This document shows, piece by piece, positions 57,598-64,000 of a stretch of 64,000 bases of DNA. A model generated the notes under the pieces. That model ran no database searches and was not told where the DNA came from. It saw nothing but the letters and a program-made list of their open reading frames with translations. The position numbers were made by a program, and so were the translations under genes. Source of the DNA: Calliphora vicina (taxonomy: Eukaryota > Arthropoda > Insecta > Diptera > Calliphoridae). The DNA lies in NCBI RefSeq assembly GCF_958450345.1, contig NC_088783.1, forward strand, positions 55,714,395-55,778,394. The letters run 5' to 3'. Within the stretch, counting starts at the first letter, position 1; every line of letters begins with the position of its first letter.

Positions 57598-58355
57598 GAG
57601 TGATCACAGATCGAGATCTTTTTCCTGATTAAACGCTTGTTGGCCAAGTTATTAGCGAATTTAGATATTTAGAGTTTTTATATAAAAAATCAATTTTTAG
57701 TCAGAAATATGAGTGATCACAGATCGAGCTACTTTTCTTGATTAAACTCTTATTGGCCAAGTTATTGTCGAATTTAGATATTTTGAGTTTTTATATAAAA
57801 AATTGATTTTTGTTCAGAAATATGAGTGATCACAGATCGAGTTCCTTTTCCTGATTAAACGCTTGTTGGCCAAGTTATTAGCGAATTTAGATATTTAGAG
57901 TTTTTATATAAAAAATCGATTTTTAGTCAGAAATATGAGTGATCACAGATCGAGCTACTTTTCTTGATTAAACTCTTATTGCCCAAGTTATTGTCGAATT
58001 TAGATATTTTGAGTTTTTATATAAAAAATTGATTTTTGTTCAGAAATATGAGTGATCACAGATCGAGTTCCTTTTCCTGATTAAACGTTTATTGGCCAAG
58101 TTATTAGCAAATTTCGATATTTTGACTTTTTATATAAAAAATCGATTTTTAGTCAGATATATGAGTGATCACAGATCGAGCTCCTTTTCTTAATTAAACG
58201 ATTATTGGCCAAGTTATTAGCGAATTTAGATATTTTGAGTTTTTATATTAAAAAATCGATTTTTTGTCAGAAATATGAGTGATCACAGATCGAGCTCTTT
58301 TTCTTGATTAAACGCTTATTGGCCAATTTATTAGCGAATTTAGATATTTATATAA
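57598..58355. repeat. 113-bp tandem array, 6.7 copies, alternating monomers
   Basis: Units begin GAGTGATCACAGATCGAG at 57598, 57711, 57824, 57937, 58050, 58163 and 58277. Monomers 2 and 4 share CTACTTTTCTTGATTAAACT and ATTGTCGAATTTAG; monomers 1 and 3 share CTGATTAAACGCTTGTTGG and ATATTTAGAG. The array therefore has a 226-bp two-monomer period at its left side, breaking down in monomers 5-7. The last unit is cut after 80 bp where the Helitron helicase remnant begins. Confidence 0.95.
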
Positions 58356-59476
58356 AAAATGTTGTGCGTAGACAAATAATGCTGATGGTGCAAGCGTTTA
58401 AAATCGAATGGTTTGTCGGTCGGAGCCATTGGGATCCATGGTATCAAAACGGCTTCTCCTTTATACTTTCCATTAAGTAATGTTGCTTCGATGAGTTTCT
58501 TCATCAGGTTTTTTACCGCAAGTCGGGTGCCATTACAAATACATGGTTGGTTTATGTTTCGTAACATTATGGTTACCGATTAAACTTTCAGTTGGTGATT
58601 GTGAGGCGGCAATCCGGATAATTTCAGAGAATTTAAAAACTCTATTGGATAGTTGACGACATCAACTTGGAATCTACCGATTTGTATGTCATCAATTCGA
58701 CAGCAATTTCAATTTGAATCTTAAAATTCAATTCGTTGACATAATTTTGTGCATTGTTTGTAAACACTTTTCGGATGAGTTCGGATTTTGTTTCGGTGAA
58801 CTTTGCAAACGCATATAGATCACTCATCGTTTCTTGGATGGACCTAAAGCGTCGTAGGAAAATAAATGGGGGAAACGTAGAGCTGGATTTCCTTGTTTCC
58901 GCCGTTAAAATTTTTTTGACGATTGATTCCAAGTATAATATTTTAGTATTGCGGAATACAGCAGCGTTCGGTCAAATTTATTATTCCGGCACATTTCAAA
59001 AAATCCGGTCAATGTTGTAGATGGCGGTTGATTAACTCCTCAGTAGAGTACACTCTTTGACTTTTTTTCCAGATGTGCGGCTAAATGAACAACAGTTGGA
59101 TATCTTTCATGAATGGCAAATGAAAAAATGCGCCAAATTGCTTTGTTACTGCTAACATAGCGGCTAATTTGAAATTGAGTGACTTCGTCGTTAGAATTTT
59201 CCACACTTACTCCAATCACAGACATGTTACTGCCTTAGGTCAAGTTGTCAATTTTTCCTTCAGTAAAAACTTAAATTGGATAGAACTTAGCCAAATCGCA
59301 GTAGCCGTTTTCCGATTTTGAATAAATCGAAAAAAGTGGGCGTGGTCAATTTTTCTTTCCGTAAAAACCTAAGTTGGACTATGACCAACATTTAAAAAAA
59401 AAATTGTCGAAATCGGTCCTTCCGTTCTCAACTGATGAAATTAGCAAAGAACGACATTTGATTTTTTTTTATATAG
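58342..59476 (-). pseudogene. Helitron Rep/helicase remnant (autonomous-type Helitron)
   Basis: On the minus strand it starts TCTATATAAAAAAAAATC (59476) with GAGAACGGAAGGACCGATTT, a Helitron 5' end. Coding scraps follow in order: DEVTQFQISRYVSSNKAIWR and FAIHERYPTVVHLAAHLE (59190-59065), CRNNKFDRTLLYSAILKYYT then WNQSSKK (59000-58920), both from the Rep-side part of Helitron proteins. Then come ELNFKIQIEIAVELMTYKS (58722-58666), DVVNYPIEFLNSLKLSGLPP (58660-58600), MLRNINQPCICNGTRLAVKN (58567), and LIPWIPMAPTDKPFDFKRL (58455-58395) from the Pif1-like helicase C-terminus. Most of the helicase (ATPase motifs) is deleted between about 58880 and 58725, and there are frameshifts and stops. A rolling-circle transposase is the known role; this copy cannot make it. 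Confidence 0.9.
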
Positions 59477-61110
59477 AAGGTTCATCACAATCAAGCATCA
59501 GCATGCATACAGCTCCCATAGCTATCTCTCACAACCCACATCATTCTCATCATCAACAGAAGTATCGATTTAAAAACCAATTAATGTTCAACATTACTCT
59601 CGTTTTTGTTTTTTTTTTGGTGCAGTAGCCTCATCTTTTAAATGGACAATTGTATTTTTGCTGTTTTTTTTCCACATTTTTTTATTTTGGCAAGCATCAA
59701 ACAATTACTACTCCTCAGCTTATGCATCAATATGTGTTGATGGTAGCAGCATGCATGCAGTGAATGCCGCTGCATTGTCAATTGACAGTAGCAATTGTTG
59801 TAGAAGAATGTGGTATTGAACTCAAATCTTTGATCTCGTCGTTATTATTGGTGTATATGGATGTGAGTGGCTATGTGTTGAATAATATTTTCGATAAATG
59901 TATTTATTGACCAATAACTATTGTTAATATTAATTGATGTTGTAATAGAATTTGTATGGCTGAGTGCTGAATTTAAGAGTATTTATTTAATAATTGCAAT
60001 TTTTTGTGTTAAAAGGATGGTGTAAAGTTTATTGAAAGGCTAAAGTTTTGAAAACCCCATTTGGGGTTTTGTAAGTTTTAGCTGCTGTTAGGATTTTATG
60101 TCCTCATGTATATTTTGGCTAAAACTAGATTTTTCCGAAGAACATTAAATTTTTTCTCAATGTTATATATCGGAAACCAATGCCTGTATTCTGTACAATT
60201 GTAGTTATAGACTAGGAGAAAAAAGTGTATAACACATGTTCCCGAAAAACTTTGATCTAATGCCTCAAAATTGCTAAAATGTCTAAAATTTATAATTTTT
60301 ATATCTTTTTTCCACAATTTGTGGCCCAATAAAATAATATTTAGAAAAAGTATTGTTCATAATAGAATTGATAACGCTTCAGAAAATTTTAATACTGGAA
60401 ATGGTCTTTTTCACATTTTCCATGCCATTGGAAAAAACGATACAAGAGACTAAAACTAAATGCTTTGCATGTAGAAGTTTATTATTTTAGAAGGGCTATT
60501 TTTTTCTAAAGATTACCTTACTGAATTACCCACAGTTTACAGCTATGGGCCGAAAATGGTTAAAAAAGATATACAAATAAACATTTTTATATTTGTTTGT
60601 TTTACACATTTTTTCTCCTGGTCCATAACATATGACAGAGACAGGAAAACAAAAATCCAATTGGTTTTCGAGATATTGAAACATAAAATGCCGATTTTTT
60701 TTTAAATATTCTACATTAGGAATTTTAGCCTCGAAAATCGCAAAATTGCAAAATAATGGCCACCGTATTTAAAACACTCTGAAAAGTATGCTATATAATA
60801 TATATTTTTATATTTATTCTCCCATTATTTTGAATGGTGCGTATAAGTAGTTTGAATGATGGTTCATCAAATATTACTTATACGTAATGGTGAAACCATT
60901 AATACAAACAAATTTTTTTTCGTTCATTTAATGAAACACAATTTTGTAAAAGTTTAATAATTTTAAGTAACAAGTTTAAACATTTCACAATATTTGACCA
61001 TAGTATGAAGTAGGGTGCACGTTTATATCGAGTTAAAAATTAATAATTAGTAACTTTTGCTAGCAACATGGTGGCGCGGGATGAGCTATATGGTTTAAAT
61101 TGTTTATAAC
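59477..61110. other. AT-rich stretch without recognisable gene
   Basis: Mostly unassigned. GCATGCAT palindromes at 59750 and a small hairpin GCGTATAAGTA ... TACTTATACG at about 60839-60885. Frames up to 77 residues have no motif. Confidence 0.4.
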
Positions 61111-62414
61111 CAGGGCAACCAAAAATATGCAATATCATATTTTTTGCTGTGCGTCGTATAAACATATGAGTTAGTTATTTATCCGTTTCAGACAATTTTA
61201 AGAATTTTGGCATCGATTTGTTAGTGCATAGTTTTGCATATTTTGCTCTTTACTGCATATTTTAGCATATTTTGCGTTTTATATAATTTGTTTGCATATT
61301 CAACGCATAACTGCATATTTTTGTTGCATATTTTCTTTGTTTTCATTATTTTGTTTTCTTAATATAATTTTATTGTTTGCATTGTAATTTTTACTTCTAT
61401 ATTTTAATATTTTTTTAAGGTCCAGTGATAATTGACATAATCTACTTAAAGAAAAAATTATAGTATCTATAATCGACTTATCTTCATCGAATTTTCATTA
61501 ACTTAAGGCAGCTTAGTTTCCATATATTTGAATTAAACAAATTTGTAGTAAAAAATTAAAAGAAAATTTCAAAATTATAAAATTTTGGATAGGCAGTTAT
61601 GGTTGGGCATTAACAGTTTACCACTAATATAAAACTAAACAACTATTCAACAAATGTTCAGAATATTAAGATTCATCGAAAACTTCGCGTTCAAAAATTG
61701 TAAGGAAGATATTAAGAAATCATTAAAAACAATATGCATGGATATCGATAGTCGAAACAATGGATGAGCGAGGATCAAACATAGAAATTGTCACGGCATT
61801 CCGAGTCCCAATGATAAAACTGCAACAAAATGTTTTTTTTTTAATTAACGCAGTCTTAAATAGAACAAATCATTCAAATTAGAGCAAATTACACATGCTC
61901 TCCATAGAGTTTTTGAAACATAATTTAAATGTTAAAAAAGTGGTTTTTACAGCTTTATGTAGAATAAAAACGTATTCAAAAATTTATATGGAACATCCTC
62001 TCCGTACTGATCCTATAAATATTATGCTACTAAGTACTAAAATTTTTTGGAAGTATTAGGCATTTTAAAATATGAGAAAAATCAATTAATTAAGATTGTC
62101 TCAGAAATTTCAAAACTTAAGTAAACTCATAGTAATCTATTGCTAAATATAATAAAATTAATTGAACCAAACTATTTTCATGTAGTGCCCAAGTCACCAA
62201 AATCGAAATTTAATGCTTTAATAACCAATTTTAATTTATGAGCTCAATATTTATTTTACTTCTCATATATTATATTAATAAAACTTTGAAATCAAACAAT
62301 AACCAACTATTTTTAAGTGCATATTTTTATATTATAAGAGCATATTTTTCGTTTTTAAGTGCATATTTTATGCGCATAAAACACTTTTTTTAGAGCATAT
62401 TTTTGGTTGCCCTG
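61111..62414. mobile_element. Non-autonomous hAT element, 1,304 bp
   Basis: Inverted ends CAGGGCAACCAAAAATATG, identical at both sides, flanked by the perfect 8-bp duplication TTTATAAC (61103-61110 and 62415-62422). At least nine GCATATTTT-type motifs cluster in the first 250 bp and last 110 bp, the sub-terminal repeat layout that hAT transposases bind. The interior has no hAT transposase motif. Confidence 0.92.
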
Positions 62415-62422
62415 TTTATAAC

Positions 62423-64000
62423 TTTTTATAAGATAAACTTAATGATTCAAAAAATTGTATGAAGCTATGTAATTTGTAATGCATTTGAAGTAAAGAAAAA
62501 TTTAATGATTAAATTAGAAATTAATTGAATAAATTGTTAGTGCTTTATCACTAACTTTATTATAATTCAATAATAAATGTTTAATTATTGAATAATTATT
62601 AATTGGGGATAATTCATTGTATGAGATATACAATGAGATTTATTGGAAAAGGATCAGGGGAAATCCTTTCAAAAATCATAGAGAGAGAAACCAGGGTTTG
62701 GTTGTAGGGGAAATATATGGGGATAGATTGATTCTTAGGAAACCCGAGATGAGGAGGAATTGTTTCTGAGGAAACAGGAGAAATATGGGAAATATTGTTT
62801 CTTAGGAAACACGGATGAGACTTATTCTTATAGGGCAAGATAAATAAAAAGATTCCAATTATAGTTTGATTTCAATAACTTACATGTTATTTTATTTCAA
62901 AGTTTGGTGATGAGATGAGTGGGGAGTCTTCTGGTTGAGATGTCCTTCTCTGTTCAGCTTCTAATCGGTAAGTAATTAATAAGAATTTCATTTGGAAGTT
63001 CTCAACCAAAAAACTCGTTTTTAAATATTGTACAAATTCATTTTAAATTGTGGGATATAAATTCAATAGCAAATTAATTCACAATAATTCCAAGGTTGGG
63101 ATTAATATAATATTATAATAGAAATTTCAAATTACAAATATAATCAGTATGTTTCAACTTTTAACATTAATTGTATAAAGAACGAATAATTAAATGAATG
63201 AATTTAACACGTTAGAAATGCTATGAAATTAAAAAAAATTGAAAACAGCGAATTTTTTTACAAAAATTTCGACGAAAACACTTCAAAAACATATTTGGAA
63301 AAACTGCTGTAGCCATAGGTAATATCAAAAAGATTTCTCGGTGTCATTTTTGCAGAAAAGTGATAATTTTCTTAGGCTCATATCTTGCAAACATTTCGGA
63401 ATTTTGACAGTTCATTTTCAAGATAAAATCTTAAAAAACTTTTAAAAATTCGAAAAAAAATTTTAAAGCTGCCTAAAAGTATGCTTTAGCTTATAAGAAT
63501 ATAATAGTTTATGGCCCAAAAGCAATTAATTCCTTTAGTTTTTTCTAACTAATTTATATTGATCTACTTAAATGGTGTTAAGAATCATTCTTAGGAAGTT
63601 CATATGTTATAGAAAATTTTTTATTGAGATCTGAGGTACATTTTTGTAGTTAATTGTTTCCTTGAATTTTTAACGGTTTGCTACCATAGTTGGGGGTAGT
63701 GCATTAATTTTTAACTATCACTAATAGTTAGTGGTAGTGTAATATAATGCACTACACTATAATTTTTAGTAAAAAATATTCCCGCACTATTTTTTTCAAC
63801 AAAGAAATGTTTTACTCTATTCATAGTTTAAGTTAATATATTTAAGGAAAAATGTAAAAGCGGTATATAAATACACAAATTACAATAAAAAGAGAAATAA
63901 GCAATTACACAGAAAATAATTAGCGATTGTTGGCTTTAAGTAAAACAAGCATTTCGAAATTCGAATCACTTAGTTTATTTCTCCGAGGAGAATCCACCAT
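62423..64000. other. AT-rich stretch without recognisable gene
   Basis: GGGGAAAT and TTCTTAGGAAAC-like words recur at 62640-62830 but not as a clean repeat. A short inverted pair GTAGTGCATTA ... TAATGCACTAC lies at 63696-63755. Nothing else is identified. Confidence 0.4.

Noticed and set aside
57598..58355. CRISPR or regulatory repeat array
   Set aside because: The whole 113-bp period is repeated with no variable spacer segments. It is an ordinary tandem array.
1..64000. A new multi-gene defence, metabolic or toxin system
   Set aside because: No cluster of intact host or foreign genes exists; all coding signal is decayed transposon protein.

Overview
This window is AT-rich eukaryotic DNA with no convincing host gene. 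There is no operon structure, no rRNA or tRNA gene, no CRISPR, and no long open reading frame. All recognisable protein coding belongs to decayed transposable elements. The element mix (several mariner lineages, Tc1, pogo, piggyBac, hAT, Helitrons, and many INE-1/DINE-1-like dispersed repeats with TATACCC termini and GTCY microsatellites) points to a higher fly (Brachycera, perhaps a calyptrate such as a blowfly or house-fly relative). The species call is inference. The window is best read as intergenic or intronic DNA built from nested insertions.

Layout. 1-1615: 35-bp minisatellite running off the left edge. 3357-5766 and 14777-16614: two copies, in opposite orientation, of a long-TIR transposon with CACTA-like ends and TAA target duplications; a third, broken copy is at 36180-37623. 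6493-9311: two INE-1-like repeats in tandem, the second carrying a 287-bp Helitron. 11064-12225: two different mariner remnants. 18944-20960: minus-strand remnants of two transposase families. 22740-24862: a mariner containing a piggyBac-type MITE and another inverted-repeat element, which itself holds an INE-1-like repeat and a Harbinger-like MITE. 27720-31515: mariner, DUF4817-type transposase, INE-1-like repeat, a complete but frameshifted Tc1 element, and an internally deleted mariner. 32167-44221: several inverted-repeat elements, piggyBac remnants, two larger mariner copies, and four more INE-1-like copies.

46161-48410 is an array of about 118 copies of a 19-bp monomer with a visible higher-order duplication. 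49417-52575 is a LINE remnant split by other insertions, including unclassified element C (50092-52370). 53850-57587 is an inverted second copy of C. It holds a Helitron inserted exactly at an A|T site, and that Helitron appears to contain a pogo element. 57598-58355 is a 113-bp tandem array with an alternating two-monomer pattern. 58342-59476 is a decayed Rep/helicase Helitron on the minus strand. 61111-62414 is a non-autonomous hAT element with a perfect 8-bp target duplication.

There is no new multi-gene system here. The best observations are the satellite arrays and the nested insertions, where paralogous empty sites inside the window let target sites and element ends be read directly. 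Long stretches (9312-10530, 16860-18940, 24863-26586, 39330-40852, 44222-46160, 59480-61100, 62423-64000) hold nothing I can identify beyond AT-rich sequence.
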